Source of the DNA: Scylla paramamosain
Lineage: Eukaryota; Arthropoda; Malacostraca; Decapoda; Portunidae
Assembly: GCF_035594125.1 (NCBI RefSeq)
Contig: NC_087190.1
Span: 8,049,539-8,113,538, forward strand
Length of the DNA stretch: 64,000 nt
Direction: 5' to 3'
Both the position numbers and the translations under genes were made by a program. Shown one piece after another: positions 15,692-28,985 of this stretch (its first letter is position 1; each line of letters starts with the position of its first letter). The notes under the pieces were generated by a model that made no database searches, had not been told where the DNA came from, and was given only the letters and a program-made list of their open reading frames with translations.

Positions 15692-18600
15692 TAAAAAACC
15701 TGAAAACAGTCAAAATACTTGTTTATGGTAAAATTATTCTGTTTCACCATGAACTGTGTTTTATATGGGTTTATCGTTTCAGTACGTAAGAAGATTAAAA
15801 ACACTCAAAAGACATTTACGTAACGTTGTTTTGTATTCTTATATAAGGTGATTTCCATGCTTTTAAGCGTGTTGGTGCCTAACACGCTCAAAAACACTGA
15901 AAAGACACGTTTTTGGTAATGCTGTTTCGTTTCCCCATATATGAACCTTCATTGCCTCGTGCTGTTTTGCTACCTAATAATGTGAGAAAACACTCAAAAT
16001 ACACGTTTTTGGTAATGTTGTTAGTTTTTCGATATAGAGTACTATTCATTCGTTTTAAGATTTTGGTACCTAAGAATATAGAAAAAAAAAACTCATAATA
16101 CACGCTTCTCGTAATTTCTCGTTTCCCCGTATAGAGTAAATTGCATTCATTTTTTTACTTTTCAACGTAACAAGCTCAAAACATTTTAAAACACATTTTT
16201 TTTTATAAAGTTATTGTGTTTATGAAGGGTGTTTTTGCATGTAATTTAGAGTTTTGGTACGTAAGAAGCTGAAAAACACTCATAAGATACGTTTTTTTCG
16301 TAATGTTTTGAATTTTCATACATAGTGATTTTAAGCACCTTGGTGCCTTACATGCTCAGAAACCCTCAAACCACTATTTTTTTTTTCTGAAAAATGTCGC
16401 TTCTTTTCCAATTATAAAGGGTTTTGCATGCATTTTGGCGTTTTGGCGGGTAACAATGTGAAACACACTCAAAATACATGATTTCTCTATTTCGAAAAAC
16501 AAAACATTACATTAATCGTGCCATTTGAGTCTTTACGTACCGAAACGCTAAAACGCATGCAAAAAACTTTAATGTAGAAACAGAATGATATTATCAAAAT
16601 CATAATTTTTTAAAATTTTTTTATAGCTCGTTACGTAGAAAAAGCGAAAATGCATGCAAAGTACCCTATATAAGGAAACAAAAAGACTTCATGAGAAACT
16701 TATATTATGAGTATTTTGAGGTTCTTAGGTACCAAAATGTTAAAGTGCATGAATAACACTCTATATGGAGAAACAAAAAGCATTATCGAAAACATGTATC
16801 TCGACTGCATTTCATATTGTTAGGCAATATGTCTTTTTGAGTGTTTATGAGCGTGCTAAGCACCAAAACCCTAAAATGTATGTAAGCATCCTGTATGAGT
16901 AAACAAAATAATATAACTACATACATCTCTTTTCAGTGTATTTTGAGGTATGTACCAAAACGCTAAAATGCATGCAAAAAAAAAAAAAAAACGTATTGAG
17001 GAATAGTAAAAAAATACAAAAGAAACGTGTTTTTAGTGCTTTTCAACTCAATACGTAGAAAACGCCAAAATGCATGTAAATTACCCTATATCTAGTAACG
17101 AAAAGATATTACAAGAAACGTGTATTTTTAGTGTTTTTGAGCTTCTTTGGTACCAAAACGAGAAAAGTATGCATAGCACCCTATATAGAGAAACATAATA
17201 AGATAACCAAAAATTGGTATTGGTATTTTGAGTGATTTTTCACATTCTTAGATACCAAAACGCCAAAATGTACGGAAAGTACCTTATATCGGGATAGGAA
17301 ACGAAATTTCAAGGAACGGGTCTTTTGTGTGTTTGTGAGCGTGCTAGGCACAAAAATGCTAAAAAAATATAAAAAAAAAACGTAAAACAAACATTAATAA
17401 AACATCTGAGAGTTTTTGAGCTACTTACGTCGTAAAATGATAAAACGCATGCAAATGCTTTATGGAAAAACAAAATAACTTTAGCAAAAAACTTGTAAAA
17501 AAAAAAAAAACGTAAAACAAACATTAATAAAACATCTTCTGAGAGTTTTTGAGCTACTTACGTCGTAAAATGATAAAACGCATGCAAATGCTTTATGGAA
17601 AAACAAAATAACTTTAGCAAAAAACTTGTATTTTTTTTTCAGGTTTTTACGTACAAAAACGCTGAATTGCATGGAAAATAGTTTGTAAGGGGAAACGAAA
17701 GAACTTTACGAGAAACGTGTATTATGATTGTTTTTGAGCTTCTTAGGTACCAAACCAGAAAAAAAAATGTATGAATATCACACTATATAAAAGAAACATA
17801 AATTATTATAAAAAAAAAAAACTTGTATTTTGAATGTTTTTAACATTGTTAGGTATCAAAACGGTGAAGTGCATGGAAATATCCCTATAAGGGGAAACAG
17901 AACTACGTTTCCAGAATCATATATTTTCAATGTTTTTAACGTATTAGCAAGGAAAATTGTAAAAAAAAAAACGGTAAAAAAAAATCCTTATGGAAAATAA
18001 GTATCGAGTGTTTTTGAGTTATTTTTTACGTCAAAAACACCAAAATGCATACAAACTATCCTATATAGGGAACCAAAACGACATTACAAGAAACGTTTAT
18101 TATCATTATTTTTTTTTTAGCTTCTTAGGTACCAAAACGTTAAAACGCATGAATAGCGCTTTATTTGGAGAAAAAGATTAATACCAAAAAAGTGTATTTT
18201 AAATGTATTTCACATTATTAGGAGATATAACGAAATGCATGCAAAGCACTCGATATGGAGAAACGAAAAGTCTTTACGAGAAATCTGTTTTTTGAACTTC
18301 TTAAGTACCAAACTCTAAAACGCATGAATAACCTTCTATATGAAAAAAAAAACAATAATAGTACCAAGAACCGTGTCTTTTGAGTGTTTTTTTTTCATTA
18401 TTTTACGTACCAAAAACGCAAAAAACGCATGCAAAACACACTTTATGGAGAAAAAGTCTAATATTACCAAAAACAAATTTTTTGGGGGGTATTTTGTGAG
18501 CTTAGGTGGAAAAACGCTAAAATACATCCTTCTTAGGTACGAAAATTTTATATGGAGAAACGAAAAGGCATTACAAGAAACGTGTCATGAATGTTTTTCA

Positions 18601-21592
18601 GCTTCTTAGGTACCAAAACGCAATAAACCACGAATAACATTCTATATGAAGATACAAAACAATACCAAATACGTGTGTTTTGAGTGTTTTTTTTTTCACA
18701 TTCATAGATACCAAAACACCAAAATGCATCCAACGATCCCTATATAGGGAAAAGAAATTAAATTTCTAGTAACGTGTCTTTTATGAGTTTATTAGCGTGT
18801 TAAGTACCAAAACGAAAAAAAAAATAAATAAATAAAAAAAAATAAAAAAACACCCTATATGGATAACAAAACGTCACCGAAACCGTCTCTTTTCAGTGTT
18901 TTCAGGTAATTACGTATATAATGCTAAAACGCATGAAAAAAAAACGTTTATGGCGAAACATTATATATTTGCGAAAAAAAAAAATGTTTTTGAGTTTGTT
19001 ACAAAAACGACAAAATGCACACAAAGTACACTATGGGAAACGAAAGGGCATTACCTGAAACGTGTATTATTAGTGCTTTTGAGCTTCTTAGGTACCAAAA
19101 ATGTTAAAAGGTATTAATAATACTCAATGAAAAAAAAAAAAACATTACCAAAAACTTGTGTTTTATGTGTATTACACATTATTAGGTGCCAAAAAGCCAA
19201 AAAACAGGAAAAATAGGCTATAGTTGGGAAAGAAAATGATATTTCGTGAAACGTGTCTGTTGAGTGTTTATGATCGTGTTAGGCACCAAAATGTTTTGAG
19301 CTACTTACGTACCAAAAAGCTAAAACGCACGTGAAACATGATTTATGGAGAAACACAATAAAATTACGAAAAAAACAAGTATTTTAAGGGTTTTCAGAAT
19401 GTTAACTACGAAAACGTCAAAATGTATGCAAAGTACCTAATATGAAGAAACGAAAAGACATTACAAGAAAAGTGTATTATCAGTGTTTTTAAGCTTTTTA
19501 GGTACCAAAACGCTAAAAGACATAAATAGTATTACTTTATATGGAAAAAAAAAAGTAAGATAAAAACACTTACCAAAAAACGTGATTTTTGAGTTTTATT
19601 TCACATTGTAAGATAGCAAAAACGCCATAATGCATGCAAAGTGTCCTCTCTAGGGAAACGAAACGACAATTCCAAAAACATGTATTTTTTTCTTTTTTTT
19701 GTGTGTGTTTATGAGCGTGTTAGGCACAAAAACGCTAAAAGGCTTGGAAAAGTTCCTCTATGGAGAAAGCAAAACAACATTTCTAAAAACGTGTGTTTGG
19801 TGTGTTTTTGAGCTATTTATGTACAAAAAACATAAAACGAATGGAAAACACCCTTTTAAATAGAAAGAGAATAACCTTAACAAAAACAAGTATTTAATTG
19901 CTTTTGAGCTTGTTAAGTACAAAATCGCCAAAATGCATGCAATAAATGAGGAAATTAAAAGATATTTCGAGAAATGTGTGTTATGAGTGTTTTTGAGTTT
20001 CCTGTCTACGAAAACGCGAAAACCCTGTAATAACACACTAAATGGAGAAACAGAACAACATCAAAAGAAAAAACAAACGTGCTTTGTGTATTCTTTTACA
20101 ATGTTAAGTAATTAAATGCATAAATACATGTAAGGTACCCTATATGAGGAAAAAAAAAAAGACATTTCCAGGAACATGTTTTTTGAGTGATTATGATCTT
20201 GTTAAGTACCAAAACGCAAAAATGCATGCAAACACTCTTTATGTAGAAAACATGATAATATTACTGAAACCAAGTATTTCGAGAGTTTTTGAGCTTATTA
20301 CCTAGAAAAACGCCAAAATCCTTGATTACACGATCTGAGGAAACAAAAACGCATTACGAGAAACTTGTGTTATGTGTGTTTTTTTTTCAGTTTCTTAGGT
20401 ACTAAAACGCTAGAACGCCTAAATATATGGAGAAAATTAACATTATAAAAACTTGCATTTTGAGTGTATTTCACATGGTTAGGTACCAAAATCCCAAAAT
20501 GTACGCAAAGCACACTTTATAGGGAAAGGAAACGATATATCCAGAAATGTGTTTTTTGAGTGTTTTTGAGCGTGTTAGGCACCAAAACGGTTAAAAAAGC
20601 ATGAAAAGTACCCTATATGGAAAAAAGAAACATCATTACCAAAAACGTTTCTCCGGTCTTTTTGAGCGAAATAGACTCAAAATATGTTATTAATAATGTT
20701 ATGTGTCTTCATATCAAGTGTTATTCATGCGTTTTAGCGCTTTTGTCCCTAAGAGCCAAAAACTTTCATAATACACGTTTCTCGTAAAGTCTTTACGTTT
20801 CGAAACATGCTTTCTTGTAACAATTTAATTTCCCCATATCAAGGGCTTTCCATGCATTTTGGCGTTTCGGTAGCAAATAATGTGAAATATGCTCAAAACA
20901 CACGTTTTTGTTAATGTTGTTCTGTTTCTTCATAGAGTGCTGTTTATAGGTTTAGCGTTTCAATACCCAAAATGTTAAAAAAAAAAAAAATATATATAAT
21001 ACATGTTTTTCGTAATGTCATTACGTCTACCTATTAAGAGTATTTTGCATCCATTTTAATGTTTTTGTATGCAACAAACTCAAAAAAACTCTCAACATAC
21101 TTGTTTTTGGTAATGATATTCTTCTACGTAAAAGGTGTTTTGCATGCTTTTTTAGGGTTTCGGTACGTAAGACGCTGAAAAACACTCAAAAGACACGTTT
21201 TTTGGTAAAGTTGTTTTCTATTCCCATTTAGGGTGTTTACCATTGCATTTTAAACAAAAAAAAACACATTTCTTGAAATGTAGTATCGTTTCCAAATATA
21301 TTGGTACTTAACAATGTGGAAAAAAAAAAAACTCAAATTACGCGGTTTTTGATAATGTTGTTTTGTTTCTTTGTATAAGGTGGTATTAACGCGGTTTCGC
21401 ATTTCGGTACCTGGGAAGCTCAAAAACACTTATAATACACTTTTTTTCTAATGTCTTTTTTGTTTCCCCACATAGTATACTTTTCATATATTTTGGTGTT
21501 ATTCTGTAACAAGCTCAAAAACACTCAAAATACTTGTTTGTGGTAATGTTATTCTGTTTCTGCATAAACGGTGTTTTGCATGCATTTTACCT
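15692..21592 (+). repeat. Duplicated satellite block 1, left copy
   Basis: This stretch of about 5.9 kb matches 35,752-41,823 in the same orientation, with an offset of about 20.06 kb at the start and 20.23 kb at the end. Over the first ~340 bases I count about 13 differences. Internal polarity is shared by both copies: plus to about 16,490, minus to about 20,665, plus to the end. At both ends of this copy the phase of the array breaks. The right-hand copy runs smoothly into its neighbours, so this copy looks like the one that was moved or rearranged. This copy alone has an extra 130-bp tandem repeat near 17,380-17,631. It also lacks about 230 bp present at about 40,640-40,880. Confidence 0.88.
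17381..17631 (-). repeat. 130-bp tandem duplication private to one copy
   Basis: A segment marked by ACGTAAAACAAACATTAA and TACTTACGTCGTAAAATG occurs twice in a row (about 17,381-17,498 and 17,511-17,631). The paralogous block has it once, at about 37,468-37,585. The extra copy arose after the two blocks separated. Confidence 0.88.
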
Positions 21593-21593
21593 A
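21592..21593. other. Rearrangement junction between blocks 1 and 3
   Basis: The left side continues the sequence found at 41,823. The right side continues the reverse complement of the sequence ending at 50,212. Both parents carry TTACCT at the joint (CATTTTACCT and CATGTTACCT), so the join used about 6 bp of microhomology. The orientation of the satellite flips here. Confidence 0.75.
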
Positions 21594-24500
21594 TAAAAAC
21601 GCTAATTAAATACATGCAAAGAACCTTATGTTTGGGAAACGAAAGAACATTTCGAGAAACGTGTATTATAAGTGTTTTTAATTTTTTTTTTTAAATACCA
21701 AAAACCTAAAACCCCAAAATAACTCTTAAAAGAGAGAAAAAAATAAATAAAAAAATTGGATTTTTTTTTTGTTATTCATCTTCATAGGTACCGAGATGCC
21801 AAAATTTTGGCAAAATTCAGAAAAATTATGTGAAAAAAGAATATTATGAAAAAAAATTAATTTTAGCTTTTTTTTTCGGACTGTTATGTACCAAACCCTA
21901 AAGTGCATGCAAAGCCACCTATATTGGGAAATTAAACGACTTTACCAGAATCCTGTCTTGAGTGTTTTCCAGCATGTTAGGCACCAAAATGATAAATAAT
22001 ATGGAAGTCACTCAAAATGGGAATCCATCACAAAATTACTGAAAAAGTGTCTTTTCAGTGTTTTACGTAGAAAAACGCTAAAACGGATGCAAACCAACGA
22101 ATATGAAGAAATAGAATTCCAAAAGGTATATTATGAATGTTTTTGAGCTTCTTACCTACAAAAAAAGCGAAAATGGATGGAAAGCAGTCTATATTGGGAA
22201 ACAAAAGGACATTACGAGAAACGTGTATAATGAGTGTTTTATAGTTTCACAAGAACCACAAGGCAAAAAACGCAAAAACTCGTGTATATAAAGAATTTTC
22301 TTAGATACCAAAATGCTGAAACTCAGGAATAACGCTCTTAATTAAGAATACAGAACAACCTTACCAAATGCGTGTATTTTGACTGTTTTTCAACTTCTTA
22401 GTTACCAAAACCCCAAATTGCATGCGAAACTAGCTTTATGTGGGAAAAAATGACATTACCAGAAAAGTGTCTTTTGAGTGTTTTTGAGCGTGATAGGCAA
22501 TAAAGCACTAAAAAGCAGGGTAATCACATGACATGGGAATAAAACAAACTTTTACCAAGAACTTGCCTTTAAGTGTTTCTAAGCTCCTTACATATCAAAA
22601 CGCTAAAACGCATGCAGAACACCCTTTACGGAGAAACGGAATAACATTACCAAAAACATGTATTTTGAGTGTTTTTGATCATGTTACCTATATAAAAGCT
22701 TAAATACATGCAAATAACCCTATGTTTGGAAAATGAAAGGACGTTACGAGAAACGTGTATTATGAGTTTTTTTTTAAGTTCGTTAAGTATGAAAAAGCTA
22801 AAACCCACAAATAACACTCTTTATAGAGTGCTTTCGTACCTAACATTTTTGGTAATTTTGTTCTTTTCTCCATATAGAGTGCTCTTCAATGCGTCAAATA
22901 GGACTTGGTACCTAAGAAATAAAAAAAAAACAATCATTATAAAGGTTTCTTCTAATGTCTTTTCGTTTCCTCATGCAAAGGGTGTTTTGCATACATCTCA
23001 GCGTTATGGTACGTAAGTAGCTGAAAATACCCAAAAGAGAAATTTTTGGTTGTCTTGTTCTTTCATATAGGTAGCTTTCAATGTTTTTTTTTTTTTTTAT
23101 AACTTTGGTACCTAACACGTTCATCAACACTTAAAAGACATGTTTCTGGAAATGTCGTTTCATCTCCCCATAGATGGTGCTCTGGAGCCATTTTGACGTT
23201 TTGGTACATAAAATTGTGAAAAACACTCAAAATAAACGTTTTTGGTAATGTTCTGTTTCTCCATATACAGTGGTACTAAATAGTTTTTGAGTTTGGTACC
23301 TAAGACGCTCAAAGACACTAAAAATACATCTTTCTCGTAATATCCATTATTTTATCCATATTGGGTGATTTCCATTAATTTTTGGCGTTTTTGTTACGTA
23401 ACAATGTGAAAAATACTCAAAATATACGTTTTCGGTAATGTTCTTGTTTCTTCATATATAATGTCATACATGCGTTTGTGCATTTTGCTACCTAAGAACC
23501 TCAAAACACTGATAAATGAAATGTCTTTTTAATTCTTTTCGTATCGCCATTTAGGATACTTTGCATGCATTTTTGCTTTTTTTTTTATACGTAAGATAAA
23601 AAAAAAAAACTCAAAATACACGTTTCTGGTAATGTTATTCTGTTTCTCCATAAAATGTGTTTTGCATGCATTTTAGCGTTTTGGTACGTAAGTAGCTATA
23701 AAAACTCTCAAAAGACACGCTTTTGGTAATGTTTTGCTTTTCCAAATAGAGAGTTTTCGTTGCTTTTTAGCGTTTTGGTATCTAATATTGTTGTGTTTCT
23801 CCAAAGAGAGCATTATTCATGCATTTTTGCGTTTTGGTACCTGAGAAGCTCAAAAACGCTCTTAATATAAGTTTCTCATAATGCCTTTGGTTACTTTTTA
23901 TGTTTTTTTTTTGGGGGGGTTAAGAAGCTCAAAACATTGAAAATACACTTTTTTTGGTAATGTTATTCAGTTTTTCTAAAAAAAAAAAAGGCGTTTTGGA
24001 TGCGTTTAAGTGTTTTTGTATGTAAGTAGCTCATAAGCACTGAAATGAAAAGTTTTTGTAATCTTTTGTTTTCTCCTATAGGGTGCTTTCCTTGGTTTTT
24101 AGCTTCTTGGTACCTAACACGCTCATAAACACTGAAAGGACATGTTTCTGGAAATGTTTCCTTTCCCCATATAGTATTCTTTGCATGCATTTTCGCGTTG
24201 CGGTACCTAATAACGTGAAAAAAGCCTTAAAACACATGTTTTGGTTAATCTTGTTCTGTTTCTCCATATAGAGTATTATTCATACGTTTTAGTGTTCTGT
24301 TACCTATGAAGCTCAATACCACTCAAAATATACGTTTCTTTTAATGTTTTCTTTTCCCCTTTTAGGGTTATTTGCATGTATTTTATCGTTTTTTACGTAA
24401 CAGGCATGCAAAATGCATGTTTTTGTTAAAGCTGTTGAGTTTCTCCATAAAGTGTGTTTTGCAACCATTTTAGCGGTTTGGTACGTAAGTAGCTCAAAAC

Positions 24501-27500
24501 AATGTTTTCCCATTTACGGTACTTTCCATGCTTTTTAAGAGCTTTTTGTGCCTAACACACTCATAAACTCTCAAAAGTCATGTTTCTGGAAATGTCGTTT
24601 ATTTTCCCCATATCGGGTTCTTTGCATGCATTTTGGCGTTTTGATACCTACCAACACTAAATATACTTAAAATACACGGTTTCTCCATACATAATGCAAA
24701 TCATACGTTTTATTGTTTTGCTACCTAATAAGCTAAAAAAAAAAAAAAAATCATAATACTGGTTTCTCTTAATGTCTTTTCGTTTTCTTATATAGGGCAC
24801 TTGATATGCATTTTGACGCTTTTGTACATAACAAGCTCAAAAATCGCTGAAAATGCTCGTTTTTGGTAATGTTTTATGTTTCTGCAGGAAGGGTGTTTTG
24901 CTTGTTTTATCGTTGTGGTACATTATAAATTTAAAAAACTTCCAAACACGTGAAAAGTCACTTTGTTGGTTATTTCTTTTTCCCTTCCAACATAGTGCTC
25001 TTTTCATACTTCTTAGCGTTTTGGTGCCTAACACGTAGAAACACTCTCAAAACATAGGTTTCTTGTATTGTCGTTTTGTGTCGTCTTTTATAGGTCTTTG
25101 CATGTATTTTTGCGTTTTGGTACCTAATAATATGAAAACCACTCAAAATATATATTTTCATTCATGTTGTTTTGTTTCTCCATATAGAATACTATTAAGG
25201 TGCCTTTGTGTTTGGTACCTAAAAAGCTGAAAAGCTCTCATAATACACGTTTCTCGAAATGTCTTCGTTTCCCGGCATAGGGAACTTTGCATACATTTCG
25301 GCGTTTTTCTACTTACCTCAAAAACACTGAAAATATAGTTTTTTTTTTTTGTGTAATGTTATTTTGTTTCTCCATAAAGCATGTTTTGCGTCTGTTTAAG
25401 CGTTTTGATATAAAAGTAGCTCAAAAACACAAAAAAAAATACTATTTTTTTGGTAATTTTGTTTTGTATTCCCATATAGGATGCTTTCCACTTGTATTTT
25501 TTTTTTTTTTATAGTTTGGTGCCTAACACGCTCATAAACACTCAAAATTCACGTTTCTGGAAATTTAGTTTCGTTTTTCCCATAGATTGCACTTTGCATG
25601 AATTTCGACGTTTTGGTACATAACATTGTGAAAACAAACAAAATACACGTTTTTAGTAATGTTGCTCTGTTACTCCATATAAAGTGGTATTCATGCATTT
25701 TCGTATTTTTAACCTAATAAGGTGTAAAACACTTATAATATACGTTTCCCGTAATGTCTTTTCGTTTCCCCATATTGGGAACTTTACATGAATTTTGATT
25801 TTTTTTACGTAATTAGCTTAAAACATTAAAAATACACGTTTTCTTGTTTCTCCGTAAAAGGTGTTTTGCATGCGCCTTTGCGTTTTAGCATGTAAGTAGC
25901 TCAAAACAATAAAAAACTTATTTGTAATGTTTTGTTTTCCCATGTATGGTTCTTTCCTTGCTTTTTAGCATTTTGGTACCTAATACGCTTACGAACACTG
26001 AAAAAAACACGTTTCTAGAAGTGTCGTATTTTCCTTCATATATGATGCTTTGCATGCATTTTAGCGTTTTTGTTTCTCCATATAGAGTGCTATTCACTCG
26101 CTTTAGCGTTTTGGTATCTAATAAGTTGAAAACACTCATACTGCACGTTTCTCGTAATGTACTTTCGTGTCCATATATAGTGCACTTTGCATGCATTTTG
26201 GCACTTTTGTACGTGACAAGCTTAAGAAATAAAATGAAATACTAGTTTCTGGTAAGGTTATTTGTTTTTTTCCATGAAGGGTATTTTGCAAGCATTTCAG
26301 CGTTTTTGTACGTAAGTAGCTGAAAAATACCCCCAAAAATACGTTTTTTGGGGAATGTTGTTTTTTGCTTTTCCAGTATAGGGAAGTTTTCATGCTTTTT
26401 ACTGTTTTGTGGTTAACAAGTTCGTATACACATATACATGGAAAAAAAAAAAAACTATTTTGCCAAAAACGTGACTTTTGAGTTTTTTTTCAGCTTCTTA
26501 CGTACCAAGAGGGTAAAATGCAGGAAAAACACCCTTTATGGAAAAACAGAATAATATCACCAAAAAGAAATCATTTGAGAGTTTTTGAGCTTGTTAGGAA
26601 GAAAAACGCCATAATATATGAAAAGTATTCTATATGAAGAAAGAAAAAAACATTACGAGAAACGTGTATTATGAGTAAATTTGAGCTTCTTAGGTAGCAA
26701 AATGTGAAAACGCATGAAAAGCCCTCTGTATGGATAAACATAACATCACCAAAAACGTGTATTTTGAGTGTTTTTTTCATATTGTTAGGTGCCAAAACGC
26801 CAAAATGTATGGAAGCCAACTAACTAACAAACGAAACTAAATTAAATGAAACGTCTCTTTTGAATGTTTATGAATCTGCTATGTACCAGAATGCTAAAAA
26901 GTATGGAAAGATGGGAATAAAAAACATTATCAAAAACATGTCTTCAATTTTTTTGAGCTTCTTACGTACCAAAACGCTAATACGTTTGCAAAAGACTTTT
27001 TATGGAGAAAGAGAATAAAATTGCCAAAAACAAGTATTTTATGTGTTTATGAGCTTGTTACATAGAAAACGCAAAAATGCATGCAAAGTAACCTTTATGA
27101 GGAAATGAAACGATGTTTCCAGAAACGTATCTTTGGAGTGTTTAGACACTAAATCGATATAAATCTTGGAAATCACTTGATTTGAACAACAAAAGAACAC
27201 TAAGGAAAACGTGTCTTTTAAGTGTTTTTGAGCTTATTACATACCAAAAACCTAAGCTGCATGCAAAAAAAAAAAAATCGTCATCGAGAAACATAATAAC
27301 ATTACCAAAAACTTGTAATTGGAGTGTATTTCTCATTGTTAAGTACACATGCAAAGCATGCGAAAGGAAACTAGTTTTCTAGAAAAGTGTCTTTTGAGTG
27401 TTTATCAGTGTTCTAGCTCCAAAACGATGAAAAGCATGGAAATCACACTGTAATGGAAAACAAAACATTAACAAAAATGTCTCTTTTCAGTATTTTTGAG

Positions 27501-27720
27501 GAACTTTGGTATCAGAACGCTAAAACGCATGCAAAACACCCTTGATGGAGAAACAGAATAACATTACCAAAAACAAGTTTTTTTTTTTATTGTTTTTGAG
27601 GCTGTTACGTGAAAAACGTCATAATACATTCCATGTACCCTATATGGTTAAATGGAAAATAAAAAATTACGAGAAAGGTTTTTTTTTTTTACTTCTTAGG
27701 TAACAAACCGCTAAAAGGCA
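21593..27720 (-). repeat. Duplicated satellite block 3, left copy, inverted
   Basis: This block of about 6.1 kb matches the reverse complement of about 43,996-50,212. Matching landmarks include the GCACTCTATATGGAGAAAAG region (about 48,895), whose reverse complement is near 22,865, and CGGTTTGTTACCTAAGAAG (about 44,014), matched near 27,700. Internal polarity is minus (21,593-22,820, 11-mer family), plus (to about 26,430) and minus (to 27,720). Parallel short frames in the two copies (for example plus 24,083-24,271 and minus 47,465-47,653) differ at about 6 of 62 residues, similar to the other blocks. No gene is seen. Confidence 0.88.
22815..22830. repeat. Palindromic hinge at a minus-to-plus switch
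   Basis: CACTCT (22,815-22,820) and AGAGTG (22,825-22,830) flank TTAT. The duplicate block has the same hinge at 48,975-48,988 (ACTCT, ATAA, AGAGT). The hinge therefore predates the duplication. It corresponds to the monomer box CTCCATATAGAGTG, which is itself nearly palindromic. Confidence 0.8.
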
Positions 27721-27721
27721 T
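27720..27721. other. Rearrangement junction between blocks 3 and 2
   Basis: The left side is the reverse complement of the sequence at 43,996 (CCGCTAAAAGGCA). The right side continues the sequence at 52,922 (GCATCCATTTTCGCG). The parents share GCA at the joint. Polarity changes from minus to plus at what would be the GCATGC core of the monomer. Confidence 0.75.
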
Positions 27722-28857
27722 CCATTTTCGCGTTTTTGTAAGTAAAAAGCTCAAAAACATTCAAAATATACCTTTTTGGTAGTCTTATTCTATTTCTACA
27801 TATTGGTTGGTTTGCATCCATTTTAGCGTTTTTCTACGTAAAACACGGAAAAGACACGTTTTCAGTAATTTTGTTTTGGATTCTCATATAGAACGATTTC
27901 CATATTATTTATTGTTTTGGTGACTAACATGCTGAAAAACACTCAAAACACAGGTTTCTAGTAAAGTCGTTAATTTTCCCATATAGTTGGCTTTGCATGC
28001 ACTTTAAGGTTTGGTACATAACAGTCTGAAAAAAAAGCTAAAATAAAATTTTTTTGATAATGTTCTTTTTTCACATAATTTCCCTGAATTTTCCCAGAAT
28101 TCTGGCGTCTCCGTACTTATGAAGAAGAATACACCCCCAAAAAAATCCTATTTTTTTATTTGATTTTCTTTCTTTATAAAGAGGTTTAACTTTTTTGGTA
28201 CTTATGGAACTTAAAAACACTCATAATACACGTTTCTCGTAATGTCCTTTCGTTTCCCAGACATAGGGTTCTTTCCATGTATTTAAGCGTTTTTAGAGAT
28301 AACATGATCAAAAACATTCAAAATGCATGTTTTTGGTAATGTTAATCTGTTTCTCCATAAAGGGTGTTTTGCATGCGTTTTAGCGATTTCGTATATAAGG
28401 AGCTCAAAAACACATAAAGGCAAGTTCTTGGTAAAAGTTGGTTTTATTCCCATGTAATATGATTGCCCTCCTTTTTAGTAATTTATTGCCTAACTCGCTC
28501 AAAAATACTGAAAAGACACTTCTCTGGTAATGTCATTTTTCGTCCCACATAAAGCTAGTTTCGCATGCATTTTGGGGTTTCGGTGACTAAGAATGTGAAA
28601 AACACTCAAAATACACGCATTTGGTAAGGTTATTCTGATTTTTAATTAAAAGTGTTATTCAGGAGTTTCAGCATTTTGGTATCTACGAATCTTCTCCATA
28701 TACACGAGTTTTTGTGTTTTTTGCCTTGTGGTTCTTGTGAAACTATAAAACACTCATTATACACGTTTCTCGTAATGTCTTTTTGTTTCCCAATATAGAG
28801 TGCTTTGCATCCATTTTCGTGTGTTTTTTTTTTTTTTTTGCTGGTAACAAGCTGAAA
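27721..28857 (+). repeat. Duplicated block 2, left copy, part upstream of the GC-rich insertion
   Basis: Plus-oriented 11-mer satellite that matches about 52,922-54,040 almost base for base at its start (GCATCCATTTTCGCG, GTAAGTAAAAAGCTC, then GGTTGGTTT). The last bases before the insertion, CTGGTAACAAGCTGAAA, pair with TTGGTTACAAGGTCAAA at about 54,027-54,043. Confidence 0.88.
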
Positions 28858-28877
28858 GGCGGGAGTAACTATGACTC
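28858..28877 (+). other. 28S rRNA leader at the 5' end of the element
   Basis: GGGAGTAACTATGACTC is the highly conserved 28S segment that precedes the R2 cut site. In intact rDNA it continues TCTTAAGGTAGCC. Here it switches to CTGGAGGTCCCGGG. In several R2 lineages the 5' self-cleaving ribozyme cuts within upstream 28S sequence, so an rRNA leader is carried on the element RNA. A start at this point fits that mode. Confidence 0.8.
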
Positions 28878-28934
28878 CTGGAGGTCCCGGGATGGTGTCA
28901 TGCCGTGACTCCCCGAGTGACGTGAAAAACCTCC
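28861..28934 (+). ncRNA. Candidate HDV-like self-cleaving ribozyme fold
   Basis: Nested pairings occur in the order expected for an HDV-type double pseudoknot. P1 is GGGAGT (28,861-28,866) with ACTCCC (28,908-28,913). P2 is GGAGGT (28,880-28,885) with ACCTCC (28,929-28,934). A central hairpin is CGGGATG (28,888-28,894) with CATGCCG (28,899-28,905), with one G-G mismatch. An A-rich joining strand (GAAAA, 28,924-28,928) precedes the P2 3' strand, as in J4/2. Weak points: no convincing P4, P1.1 is ambiguous, and a catalytic C cannot be assigned with certainty. This is a fold found by eye. Confidence 0.4.
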
Positions 28935-28985
28935 TTGAGACTTAGTTACAGGGGAAGCCTGCCTCCTAGTGGCGCCCGCTGGTAA

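Noticed and set aside
21593..27720. DNA transposon with long terminal inverted repeats, given the inverted arms
   Set aside because: The arms are ordinary satellite blocks 16 kb apart. There is no transposase and no target duplication at the edges, and the junctions show microhomology.
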